Origin: Roseofilum casamattae BLCC-M143
Lineage (GTDB): Bacteria > Cyanobacteriota > Cyanobacteriia > Cyanobacteriales > Desertifilaceae
Direction: 5' to 3'
DNA: 64,000 nt
NCBI RefSeq assembly: GCF_030068455.1
Contig: NZ_JAQOSQ010000001.1
Span: 62,001 to 126,000, forward strand
Shown here: piece after piece, positions 49,101 through 56,726 of the stretch
Numbering within the stretch: position 1 is the first letter of the stretch
How the letters are laid out: each line of letters opens with the position of its first letter
Position numbers and translations under genes: made by a program
Notes under the pieces: generated by a model
Databases searched by the model: none
What the model was told of the DNA's origin: nothing
Seen by the model: the letters and a program-made list of their open reading frames with translations, nothing else

Positions 49101-50300
49101 AGTACTAGCGAATTACGCTCGTTTCTCACAAGCAAGTTACCAGAGTATATGCTGCCTAATGCCTTTGTCTTTTTAGCCGCAATACCTCTGAGTCCTAATG
49201 GTAAAGTAGATCGCCGCGCCCTACCTGCCCCCAATGTCGAAAATCTCTCCAAATCTGCTAGCTTTATCGGGCCTCGCAACCCTACCGAATTGCAATTATC
49301 GCAAATTTGGTCGGAAGTTCTTAATATTAGTCCCGTAGGAGTCACGAACAATTTCTTTGACTTGGGCGGTCATTCCCTATTAGCAGTCCGCTTGATGGCT
49401 CGCATCGAACGGCAGTTAGGAATACATCTACCTTTGGCAACTCTGTTTACAGAACTGACTATCGAAAGCCAAGCTAATCTGCTCTCGGCAAAGAGCGATG
49501 TCCGTTCCCCTTCTGCCTTGGTTCCAATTCAAGCTTCAGGAGAGTTGCCGCCTTTGTTCTGCGTGCATCCGGTTGGGGGCAACGTTCTGTGTTATGCAGA
49601 GCTAGCCCGACATCTGGGCAACAACCAACCGCTTTATGGCTTGCAATCTCCCGGATTATCTGGCGAAAAGGAACCTTTGACCAAAATCGAGGAGATGGCG
49701 GCTATTTATATAGAAGCCTTGCAGGAAATTCAGCCTGCCGGTCCGTACTATCTGGGCGGTTGGTCTATGGGCGGTGTTGTTGCTTGGGAGATGGCGCGAC
49801 AGTTGCAACTCCAAGGGCAAGAGGTGGCGCTTGTTGCTTTAATCGATAGCTATGCGCCCAACGCCATCTCCGAAATAGAAAAAACCGACGAAGCAACTTT
49901 GGCCAATTCTTTAGCTGCCGACTTGGGTGGCATGTTTGGTCTGGAGTTGCCGATTTCTGCCGATGATATCCAGCAACTCCAGCCAGAAGAACAATTGCAG
50001 CATATTTTTGCGATAGCCAAACGCCGGAACCTGTTGCCGCCAGAAGTTGGCATCGAGCAAATGCGTAAGTTGTTTGAAGTTTTTAAAGCTAACCGAGTTG
50101 CTGTGGCAAATTATCAGCCTCAACCTTATTCGGGTCGGGTTGTCCAGTTTTGTGCCAGCTTGCCAGAAGAAGACCGAGGATGGAGATCTTTAGTGACAGG
50201 AGAGTTGGAGGTTTTTGTGATTCCCGGCGACCATTATGGGATGATGCGGCAGCCCCATGTCGGGGTTCTCGCCCAAAAGCTGGGAGCTTGCTTGAGTTAG
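43182..50300 (+). CDS. Bimodular NRPS: A-(N-methyltransferase)-T-C-A-T-TE
   Basis: A 2372-residue peptide synthetase from MLTEQERDRLLNSWN (43182). Module 1: adenylation (TSGSTGKPKG about 185, NLYGPTEIT, A8 VKVRGYRIELGEIE about 435). Between A8 and A10 lies an S-adenosylmethionine N-methyltransferase (LLEIGCGTGLLLF about 556, SNSVIQFFPNIDYLVK, SLPLLEAFHTSVQLYQAP). A carrier follows (LGGDSIQ, Ser about 994). Module 2: condensation (HHIITDGWS about 1182), adenylation (about 1658), carrier LGGHSLL (about 2064) and a type I thioesterase (GWSMGG about 2193, GDHYGMM). Assignable A1 pocket residues are about D-V-P-S-I-T-L-V-W, A2 D-W-W-H-P-G-M-I-I; neither matches a code I know. It lacks a starter C domain, so it should begin a product, likely an N-methylated dipeptide or its dimer. 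Confidence 0.93.
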   Translation: MLTEQERDRLLNSWNDTDVDYPQECIHQLFEEQVKRTPNSVAIVFENEQLTYGELNERANQLACYLQGLGVEPEVLVGLCVERSLEMVIAMLGILKAGGAYVPLDPAYPAERLAFMLADANLSIAVTQEFLAAEQLNLATRDSDKEDSDKNISFVCIDRDWEKIGQQEGTNPQSAITPENLAYIIYTSGSTGKPKGVQIAHSSVVNLLHSIVASPGLGKGDTTIAVTSISFDVSVPEIYGLLTVGGKVVIASREAVSDPAQLMELLDNHSATVMSATPATWRMLLEAGCGDSLREMKIISTGERLPRDLADKLLEKSASLWNLYGPTEITVWATLYKVEAGEGAVAIGRPLANVKTYILDSNRELVPIGEPGELHIGGFGLARGYLNRPELTDEKFIANPFSSSPNSRLYKTGDKARYLPDGNIEYLGRIDDQVKVRGYRIELGEIEATLSQHPEVKQAVVAAREDVMNQKRLVAYIVPGSTAENPDPEDTAKQTEQWQKIWDEAYIQPDEEQDASFHIGGWNDSYTGKDLDPEQVREWVEHTVERILSLQPNRLLEIGCGTGLLLFRIAPKCKHYYATDLSGEAIRYLERQIGNNELAQSVVLRQTPADGLAEIVKEPFDTAISNSVIQFFPNIDYLVKVIETAAYLLEPGGQIFLGDVLSLPLLEAFHTSVQLYQAPADLSVAQLRQRIGDRLAREQRLIIDPEFFVALKEHLPQIGHVEIQLKRGYYQNELTRFRYDVVLHIGKTAPTATAPIYLNWQQDSLTVDAVRQQLLETAPEILVVAGVPNPRTWADLRAIELLASPECPETVGELRQNISEAGIEPEDWWQLQSEVGYRINVTWSSNNGKNSGKNCREAYYDVVFVRNDRNIIPDHSIVSPQENGRKPWSDYANQPYSGSKPSQLIPQLREFLREKLPEYMVPSAFVLLEELPLSPSGKIDRRALPAPDRSRPVMDVELVAPRTPTEEIIAGIWAEVLSLNELGVLDNFFMLGGDSIQATQTISRLRDAFGVELSLHRLFESPTVAELSETLEGASRQKLAAIQPVPRSGDLPLSFAEQRLWFLDRLQEKSVAYNEIEALRLRGSLSVEGLQAALQEIVRRHESLRTNYQAVDGSPVRVIRPELDLQMSMVDLQHLPPEEKLSEVQQLGDRISGQPFDLANEPLARVTLLQLAADDYVLLLAMHHIITDGWSMGVFANELEAFYGAKVLGKPSPLAQLPIQYADFAIWQRQPAIAEILSPQLSYWKQQLAGTTPLLELPTDYPRQRVQTSRGGKEFFEFDFELTERLKHLSRENGVTLFMTLFAAFSTLLYRYSGQPDIVVGTPIANRNRSEIEGAIGFFVNTLVLRTQFEGNPSFLEFLARVRQVSLDAYAHQDLPFEQLVEALQPPRSLSHSPIFQVMFALQNAPRKPLELPGLSFNWLPLETAKAKFDLFLSMEETEAGLIGYWEYNRDLFEQSTIRRMMGHFETLLGAILANPEARVGELPLLTAAERHQLLVEWNNTEAEYPQDKCIHQLFEEQVERTPDAVAVVFAEERLTYRELNAKANQLARYLQRLGVGPEVIVAICIERSPFMIVAILGILKAGGAYVPLNPAEVGQRLSFICEDTQSSVLLTTQSLVDRLPQLELTIACLDALFPEDNAIAKTSPMSAVTADNLAYVIYTSGSTGQPKGVQIAHRNLSPLLHWGYRNLPLNESDRCIQYLSYYFDWSVWEIFMTLTSGASLFIPDDEQALNFTQTIDFINQNKITIVHATPTQFQGLMKDSQPLKTLKYAPIGGEALSIDLVERSHQLLASDCRIFNMYGPTEGTIISTVLEIDRSQLDSYRSLPTIPIGVPVANTNCYILNSSKIAQPIGIPGELWIAGDGVARGYLNRPELTEDKFVANSLVTSQSNIKNSQGNTLYKTGDLAYWLPDGTIEYIGRIDHQVKIRGLRIELGEIEATLTQHPSLREAVVIVREDTPGDKRLVAYLATDESPLSTSELRSFLTSKLPEYMLPNAFVFLAAIPLSPNGKVDRRALPAPNVENLSKSASFIGPRNPTELQLSQIWSEVLNISPVGVTNNFFDLGGHSLLAVRLMARIERQLGIHLPLATLFTELTIESQANLLSAKSDVRSPSALVPIQASGELPPLFCVHPVGGNVLCYAELARHLGNNQPLYGLQSPGLSGEKEPLTKIEEMAAIYIEALQEIQPAGPYYLGGWSMGGVVAWEMARQLQLQGQEVALVALIDSYAPNAISEIEKTDEATLANSLAADLGGMFGLELPISADDIQQLQPEEQLQHIFAIAKRRNLLPPEVGIEQMRKLFEVFKANRVAVANYQPQPYSGRVVQFCASLPEEDRGWRSLVTGELEVFVIPGDHYGMMRQPHVGVLAQKLGACLS

Positions 50301-50306
50301 ATTAAA

Positions 50307-50340
50307 GAGCGATCGCGCCATCATTCTATTGCGATCGCTC
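50307..50340. repeat. HIP1 palindrome hairpin between the NRPS genes
   Basis: GAGCGATCGC and GCGATCGCTC are perfect ten-base inverted arms around a 14-base loop, six bases after the first NRPS stop. There is no T tract. It may slow transcription or end the first message. Confidence 0.55.
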
Positions 50341-50345
50341 AGCAA

Positions 50346-50387
50346 GGCTTTCAGCTTGCTTGTCGCCCCCTCAGGGCTTGCTATAAT
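50346..50387 (+). promoter_or_regulatory. Candidate promoter of the second NRPS, partly within a repeat end
   Basis: TTGTCG (50360-50365), a 16-base spacer and TATAAT (50382-50387) make a good sigma-70-type promoter 34 bases before the ATG. The -35 part lies in CTTGTCGCCCCCTCAG, the terminal repeat of the element at 24493-24737, here as a solitary end. Confidence 0.55.
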
Positions 50388-50420
50388 AGCTAAAACCTCA
50401 AGCCAGCTAAAGAAAATAAA

Positions 50421-53400
50421 ATGCCTAACAACAACCAAAATCTCTCATTTGTAGAGTTTAAGAAAGAAGATATAGAGCAATCAGTGTCCGATCGCTTTGG
50501 GCAGATGGTAGAGCAATATCCAGAAAAAATAGCCGTAAAATCAAGAACGGCAACCCTCACCTACGCAGAGTTAGATAAAGCGTCAAATCGGATAGCGCGG
50601 ATGTTAAAGAGTCAACAAGGGGATGGGCTAGAACCAGTTGGTATCTTGATGCAACAAGGTGCAGGGTTCATCACGGCAATTATGAGCGTGTTCAAGCTGG
50701 GGAAGATCTGTGTGCCACTAGATCCGAAATTTCCCCGTAAGAGGTTGATTCAGATAATAGAAGATGCCAATATGAAAGCGTTATTGGCTAATAGTACGAA
50801 TATGGCCTTGGCAGAAGAACTAGCAGCATCAGGATGCAAACTGCTTGATATAGACGAAGTGGATGAAAGCATTTCCTCAGATAAACTAGAAATATCTGTT
50901 CCACCAGAAACACTAGCATACATTATTTATACCAGTGGCTCGACCGGTCGTCCAAAGGGAGTGGTTCACAATCATCGCAATATACTCCATGACGCCAGGA
51001 ACAATATCAATGCCATGAAAATATCGGCGCACGATCGCATAACGATGTTATATTCACCCAGCGTGATGGGGGCAGTAAGAGGCATATACAGCGCTCTATT
51101 AAGCGGGGCGACAAGTTATACATTTGATGTCAGAGAAGAGGGATTAGTCAATTTAGCAAACTGGTTACAAAGTGAAGAAATCACGATTTATCATTCAGTG
51201 GTTACCCTGTTTCGTCATTTCACTAGCGTCCTTACGGCAACCAACCTCTTTCCCAAACTTCGCTTGGTGGTATTAGGGGGAGAAGCAGTTTCTCTTAAAG
51301 ATGTGGAATTGTACAAGCAGTATTTTAACTCAAGCTGTATATTGCACGTTGGTTTGGGTTCTACAGAAGGGGCAATGATCAGGCAATATAATATCAACAA
51401 AGATACTCAGATAGAAGGCAGTCGGGTACCTCTAGGATATGCGGCGGAGGATCTGGAAGTTTTGTTGGTGGATGATACTGGAGGTGAAGTAGAACCGGGT
51501 CAAGTTGGCGAAATCTGGATTAGAAGTGAATACCTGGCCTTAGGATATTGGCAAAATCCATCAAAAACAGCAGAGGCTTTTATCCAGGATCCCGAAGGTA
51601 GCTCTCGCAGAATATATCGCTCGGGAGACCTGGGGAAACTGCTGCCAGATGGGCGTTTGCTTCACCAAGGGCGCAAAGACTTTCAGGTGAAGATCCGAGG
51701 CTTCCGAGTCGAACTAGCAGAGATCGAGCAGGCACTGGTTAACCACAAGAGTGTTAAGGAAACAGTAGTCATCGGAAAAGAAGACCCCTTTGGAGAGCAA
51801 AGCTTGGTTGCTTACATCGTACCGGTCTCCATGCCCGATCGCTTCCCCTATCAAAGCCATCTCCAGGTTAAGCTTTCTGAAAAAACGATTAACCTGAAAA
51901 CAGAAGATATTTCCCATGAGAGTATTGGTGTCATCGGAGTCACGCCAATCTTCGGTGAAGGTCAAGATGTTCGCCTGCACTTGCAGCTACCGGGTGAGAC
52001 TAACAAGTGCGATCTCGCGGGAAAAGTTGTCTGGATACAAGAACCCCGTGCCAGGATTAAATTCCAACTATCGCCGGATGAGAAAAAGCAAGTGGACTGG
52101 AGCATTCAGTACCTCTGCGAAGCAGAAGGATGCTTTAAGTTTTTGGAGAGAACCATAGTGGGGAATCTGCGCAACCACCTGAAAGAGTTTTTACCGGATT
52201 ACATGGTTCCATCGGCCTTTGTGCTGCTAGAGTCCCTACCCCTAACCCCCAGCGGCAAAATAGACCGTCTTTCGTTACCAGCACCAGATATTTCAGCCGT
52301 CAGCGAAACAACATTTGTGGCGACCAATACTACCACAGAAGAAAGACTAGCGGCGATTTGGGCTGAAGTCTTGGGATTGGAAAAGGTGGGGATCGAGGAC
52401 AACTTCTTTGAAATTGGGGGACACTCCCTAAAAGCAACCCAAGTCTTATCGCGCATAGGCGATACTTTTTCGCTCGAATTACCCGTGAGGGAGCTATTTC
52501 AATTGCCAACGATCGCAGAACTGGCTCAGAGGATAGAAATAGCCTGCAACGAAACCTCAACTGGGTTGCAACTGCCAGCGATCGCCCCAACAGAAAAAGA
52601 TGCAGAGATCCCCTTATCATTTGCCCAGCAAAGATTATGGTTTCTAGATCGACTCGAAGGCAAAAGTGCCACCTATAATATTCATCGAGCAATTCGTCTA
52701 GAGGGTTCTCTAAATGTCGCCGCCCTAGAGGCAACCCTCGGAGAAATCCTCCACCGTCACGAAGTTATACGAACGACTTTTCAAGACAACAACGGCACGC
52801 CATTCCAGGTTATTTCCCCTAGTTATAATCTCAATCTCCCAGTTATTGACTTACAGCACCTTCCCCAAGCAATCCGAGAAAGCGAAGTGCAAAGGTTAGC
52901 TTTAGAAGCAGCGAGCGAACCCTTTGACCTAGCAACAGAATCGTTAGTACGGTTCTCTCTGTTGCATCTCAATGCTGAGTCGTGGGTACTACTGCTGACT
53001 ATTCACCACATAGTTTCTGATGGTTGGTCGATGAGAGTATTTTCCAGCGAGTTGCAAGTTTTATACGCAGTGTTTTCTCAAAATAAGCCGTCTCCTTTAC
53101 CAGAACTGCCCGTACAATATGCAGACTTTGCTATCTGGCAGCGTCAGTATTTAACCCCAGAACACCTCAAAGCTAACCTGAATTACTGGAAACAACAGCT
53201 AGCGGGAATACCACCTCTATTAGAATTACCTACAGACAGACCCCGCCCGAAGGTGCAAAGATTCCGGGGTGCAACAGCATCTTTTACGCTATCTGCAGAG
53301 CTTACTCAAATGCTATTAGCGGTGAGTAAAAAACATGGCGCGACTCTCTTTATGACTCTGTTGGGAGCATTTAGTACCTTACTCGCTCGTTATAGCGATC

Positions 53401-56400
53401 GCGAAGATATTGTTGTTGGTTCTCCCATTGCCAACAGAAATCGCCCCGAAATAGAACCTCTAGTTGGCTTCTTTGTCAATACCTTAGTGTTGCGAATTAG
53501 CTTGGCAGAAAATCCCAGTTTTGTTTCCTTACTACATCGGGTAAAAGAAACCTGCCTGGATGCCTATTCTCATCGAGATTTACCCTTCGAGCAACTGGTA
53601 GAAGAGTTACAACCAGAGCGCAACCCAAGCCATACGCCCCTATTTCAGGTCATATTTGCACTGCAAAATATGGGAGACGAAAGGATTAAGGAAAGTTGGG
53701 AATTACCGGGGTTAAAGGCAAGCCATTTGGCAATTGATAACGCCACTACCAAGTTCGACATCACCCTATTGATGGAAGAAACAGAAACAGGATTAATTGG
53801 ATATTGGGAATACAATACCGATTTGTTTGATGCTGCAACCATCGAGCGGATGATGGGACATTTCCAAACCTTACTCGAAGCAATAGCGGTCAACCCAGAG
53901 GCGCGAGTTGAAGAACTCCCCTTGCTGACAGCAACAGAACGTCACCAGTTGCTAGTAGAGTGGAACGATACTTTTGCCGAATATCCCCAGGAAAAGTGCA
54001 TTCATCAATTATTTGAGGAACAAGTAGAGCGCTCTCCAGATGCCGTAGCAGTAGTTTTTGAGGACGAACGACTGACCTATCGGGAGCTTAACGATCGCGC
54101 GAACCAACTGGCCCATTACCTGCAAAGCTTGGGAGTCAGAACGGAGGTAGCAGTAGGCATATATTTGGAGAGAGGCATCAACGCGATCGTCGCCGTAATG
54201 GCGGTAATCAAAGCGGGTGGGGCTTATATTCCCCTTGACCCCCAATGGCCCCTTGCGCGCGTAGGACTAATCCTCTCCTCCCAAGGGGTTAGCTATCTAG
54301 TAACGCAGCAAAAATACTTGGGCACAGTCCGAGAACTGAAATCGCAACAGCCAGAAATTACCCACACGATTTGCCTGGATGGAGATGTGCCATTGAGTCA
54401 AATGTCGAGCCAGAACCCAACACCAGTAGCTAGTTCCGACAATACAGCCTATATCATCTACACCTCCGGTTCGACTGGGGTACCCAAAGGAGTTATCGTG
54501 GGTCACAAGGCAGCAGTGAATCTCATAGATTGGGTCAACAAAACCTTCGGAGTGGGAGAGGGCGATCGCATCTTATTCGTAACATCCTTGTGTTTTGATT
54601 TATCCGTTTACGATATATTTGGCTTGCTCGCAGCAGGAGGCTCAATTCAAATCGCATCACAGTCACAATTAGAACATCCCCTTGAATTGCTGCGGCTCAT
54701 AGAACGAGAGCCAATTACATTCTGGGATTCGGCCCCAGCCTCCCTCCAACAACTGGTGCCATTTTTGCCATCGATCCCGGCAACAAATAGCAGCCTGCGA
54801 TTAGTGTTTTTAAGCGGCGACTGGATTCCCTTGACCTTGCCGGAGCGTGTAAAAGCTGCATTCCCAGGAGTTCGAGTCGTAGGTCTGGGGGGAGCAACAG
54901 AAGCAACGATTTGGTCGAATTATTACCCAATTGAAACAGTAGAGTGCACCTGGAAGAGTATTCCCTACGGCAAGCCAATTCAGAATGCACGGTATTACAT
55001 TCTCGACTCGCACCTAAATCCTTGTCCCATAGGAGTTTCTGGGTTTCTGTACATCGGGGGAGACTGTCTAGCAGCAGGATATGACGATCCGCTCAAAACT
55101 GCCGAGAAGTTTATCGCCAATCCATTTAGCAAGGAATCGGGAGAGCGACTCTATAATACTGGAGACTTAGCTCGCTATCTTCCCAATGGCAATATTGAAT
55201 TTATCGGGCGCATCGACAATCAAGTAAAAATACGAGGTTTCCGCATCGAACTTGGGGAAATCGAAGCAACGTTAGCCCAACATCCAGAAGTGCGCGAAGG
55301 AGTCGTTATCGTCCGGGAAGATTCTCCAGGAGACAAGCCCCTCATTGCCTACATTGTTCCGGAGGCAGAAGAACTAGCGGCTTCTGTTTTGCGCGGGTTT
55401 CTCAAAAGCAAACTCCCAGACTATATGGTGCCGAGCGCATTTGTCTTTTTAGAAGCAATACCTCTAACAGCTAATGGCAAAATTGACCGGCGTGCCCTAC
55501 CTGCACCGGATACGGACTATCTCTCTGAATCTGCTAGCCTTATCCCACCGCGCAGCAATACAGAATTGCAATTATCCCAAATTTGGTCGGAAGTTCTCAA
55601 CGTCACGCCTGTAGGAGTCACCAACAATTTCGTTGACTTGGGCGGTCATTCCCTGTTAGCAGTCCGCTTGATGGCTCGCATCGAACGCCAGTTAGGCATT
55701 GATCTACCGTTGACAACTCTGTTTACAGAACTGACTATCGAAAGCCAAGCTAATCTGCTCAACGCCAAAAGTGATTTCCGCTCCCCTTCTGCTTTGGTTC
55801 CAATTCAAACTTCAGGAGAGTTGCCCCCTTTGTTCTGCGTGCATCCAGTTCGTGGTAACGTTCTCTGTTATGCAGAGTTAGCTCTACATCTGAGTAATAA
55901 TCAACCGCTTTATGGCTTGCAATCAGAGGGGTTATCTGGCGAAAAGGAACCGTTAATCAAAATAGAGGAGATGGCGGCTATTTATATAGAAGCATTGCAG
56001 GAAATTCAGCCTGCCGGTCCGTATTATCTCAGCGGCTGGTCTATGGGTGGTGTCGTTGCTTGGGAGATGGCGCGACAATTACTTCAAGTCGGGCAAGAGG
56101 TGGCGTTGCTTGCTTTAATCGATAGCTATGCGCCCGCGATATCGGAACTAGAAGAAATCGACGAAGCAACTCTAGCTAATTCTCTGGCTGCCGACTTGAG
56201 CGGTATGTTTGGAACCGAGCTGGCTATTTCTGCCCAGGATATCCAGCAACTTCAGCCCGAAGAACAATTACAGAGTATCTTCGCGGCAGCCAAGCGCCAG
56301 AATCTCTTGCCGCCAGAAATGGGCATAGAGCAAATGGGTCAGTTGTTTGAAGTTTTTAAAGCCAACCGAGTTGCTGTGGCCAACTATCAGCCTCAACCTT

Positions 56401-56579
56401 ATTCCGGTCGGGTTGCTCAGTTTTGTGCCAGCTCGCCGCAAGAAGACCGAGGTTGGAGTTCTTTAGTTACAGGGGAGTTGGCAACTTATATTATTCCCGG
56501 CGACCATTATGGGATGATGCGATCGCCTCACGTCCGGGTTCTTGCTTCCCAGTTGAACGCTTGCTTGCACTCGACTTAG
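50421..56579 (+). CDS. Bimodular NRPS: A-(PilZ-like insert)-T-C-A-T-TE
   Basis: A 2052-residue synthetase. Module 1: adenylation (TSGSTGRPKG about 170, VLGGEAV, GLGSTEG about 311, VKIRGFRVELAEIE about 423). The usual Asp after A4 is absent (SPSVMGAVRGIY), so a non-amino acid substrate is likely. At about 472-562 a PilZ-like barrel is inserted: DISHESIGV, VRLHLQLPG, LAGKVVWIQ, FQLSPDEKK. A10 PSGKIDR (about 610) and carrier IGGHSLK (Ser about 667) follow. Module 2: condensation (HHIVSDGWS about 861), adenylation (TSGSTGVPKG about 1348, CFDLSVYDIFG, FLSGDWIPL, a Cys-subfamily-like pocket), carrier (about 1741) and thioesterase (GWSMGG about 1873). In the TE, HPVRGNV replaces the HPVGGNV of the sister gene. 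Confidence 0.92.
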   Translation: MPNNNQNLSFVEFKKEDIEQSVSDRFGQMVEQYPEKIAVKSRTATLTYAELDKASNRIARMLKSQQGDGLEPVGILMQQGAGFITAIMSVFKLGKICVPLDPKFPRKRLIQIIEDANMKALLANSTNMALAEELAASGCKLLDIDEVDESISSDKLEISVPPETLAYIIYTSGSTGRPKGVVHNHRNILHDARNNINAMKISAHDRITMLYSPSVMGAVRGIYSALLSGATSYTFDVREEGLVNLANWLQSEEITIYHSVVTLFRHFTSVLTATNLFPKLRLVVLGGEAVSLKDVELYKQYFNSSCILHVGLGSTEGAMIRQYNINKDTQIEGSRVPLGYAAEDLEVLLVDDTGGEVEPGQVGEIWIRSEYLALGYWQNPSKTAEAFIQDPEGSSRRIYRSGDLGKLLPDGRLLHQGRKDFQVKIRGFRVELAEIEQALVNHKSVKETVVIGKEDPFGEQSLVAYIVPVSMPDRFPYQSHLQVKLSEKTINLKTEDISHESIGVIGVTPIFGEGQDVRLHLQLPGETNKCDLAGKVVWIQEPRARIKFQLSPDEKKQVDWSIQYLCEAEGCFKFLERTIVGNLRNHLKEFLPDYMVPSAFVLLESLPLTPSGKIDRLSLPAPDISAVSETTFVATNTTTEERLAAIWAEVLGLEKVGIEDNFFEIGGHSLKATQVLSRIGDTFSLELPVRELFQLPTIAELAQRIEIACNETSTGLQLPAIAPTEKDAEIPLSFAQQRLWFLDRLEGKSATYNIHRAIRLEGSLNVAALEATLGEILHRHEVIRTTFQDNNGTPFQVISPSYNLNLPVIDLQHLPQAIRESEVQRLALEAASEPFDLATESLVRFSLLHLNAESWVLLLTIHHIVSDGWSMRVFSSELQVLYAVFSQNKPSPLPELPVQYADFAIWQRQYLTPEHLKANLNYWKQQLAGIPPLLELPTDRPRPKVQRFRGATASFTLSAELTQMLLAVSKKHGATLFMTLLGAFSTLLARYSDREDIVVGSPIANRNRPEIEPLVGFFVNTLVLRISLAENPSFVSLLHRVKETCLDAYSHRDLPFEQLVEELQPERNPSHTPLFQVIFALQNMGDERIKESWELPGLKASHLAIDNATTKFDITLLMEETETGLIGYWEYNTDLFDAATIERMMGHFQTLLEAIAVNPEARVEELPLLTATERHQLLVEWNDTFAEYPQEKCIHQLFEEQVERSPDAVAVVFEDERLTYRELNDRANQLAHYLQSLGVRTEVAVGIYLERGINAIVAVMAVIKAGGAYIPLDPQWPLARVGLILSSQGVSYLVTQQKYLGTVRELKSQQPEITHTICLDGDVPLSQMSSQNPTPVASSDNTAYIIYTSGSTGVPKGVIVGHKAAVNLIDWVNKTFGVGEGDRILFVTSLCFDLSVYDIFGLLAAGGSIQIASQSQLEHPLELLRLIEREPITFWDSAPASLQQLVPFLPSIPATNSSLRLVFLSGDWIPLTLPERVKAAFPGVRVVGLGGATEATIWSNYYPIETVECTWKSIPYGKPIQNARYYILDSHLNPCPIGVSGFLYIGGDCLAAGYDDPLKTAEKFIANPFSKESGERLYNTGDLARYLPNGNIEFIGRIDNQVKIRGFRIELGEIEATLAQHPEVREGVVIVREDSPGDKPLIAYIVPEAEELAASVLRGFLKSKLPDYMVPSAFVFLEAIPLTANGKIDRRALPAPDTDYLSESASLIPPRSNTELQLSQIWSEVLNVTPVGVTNNFVDLGGHSLLAVRLMARIERQLGIDLPLTTLFTELTIESQANLLNAKSDFRSPSALVPIQTSGELPPLFCVHPVRGNVLCYAELALHLSNNQPLYGLQSEGLSGEKEPLIKIEEMAAIYIEALQEIQPAGPYYLSGWSMGGVVAWEMARQLLQVGQEVALLALIDSYAPAISELEEIDEATLANSLAADLSGMFGTELAISAQDIQQLQPEEQLQSIFAAAKRQNLLPPEMGIEQMGQLFEVFKANRVAVANYQPQPYSGRVAQFCASSPQEDRGWSSLVTGELATYIIPGDHYGMMRSPHVRVLASQLNACLHST

Positions 56580-56726
56580 ATCGAGTGTGCTCAATTAGTG
56601 ATATCCAGTCCGGATAGTTAGCTAAAATTAAGTCATTGCGAATGGAGCGTTTCATGTCGGCGACGCCGAAAGCAGAATGAAGCAATCTCTTTATCCTCGG
56701 GTGTCTTAGCGATCGCTTCCTCCTCG

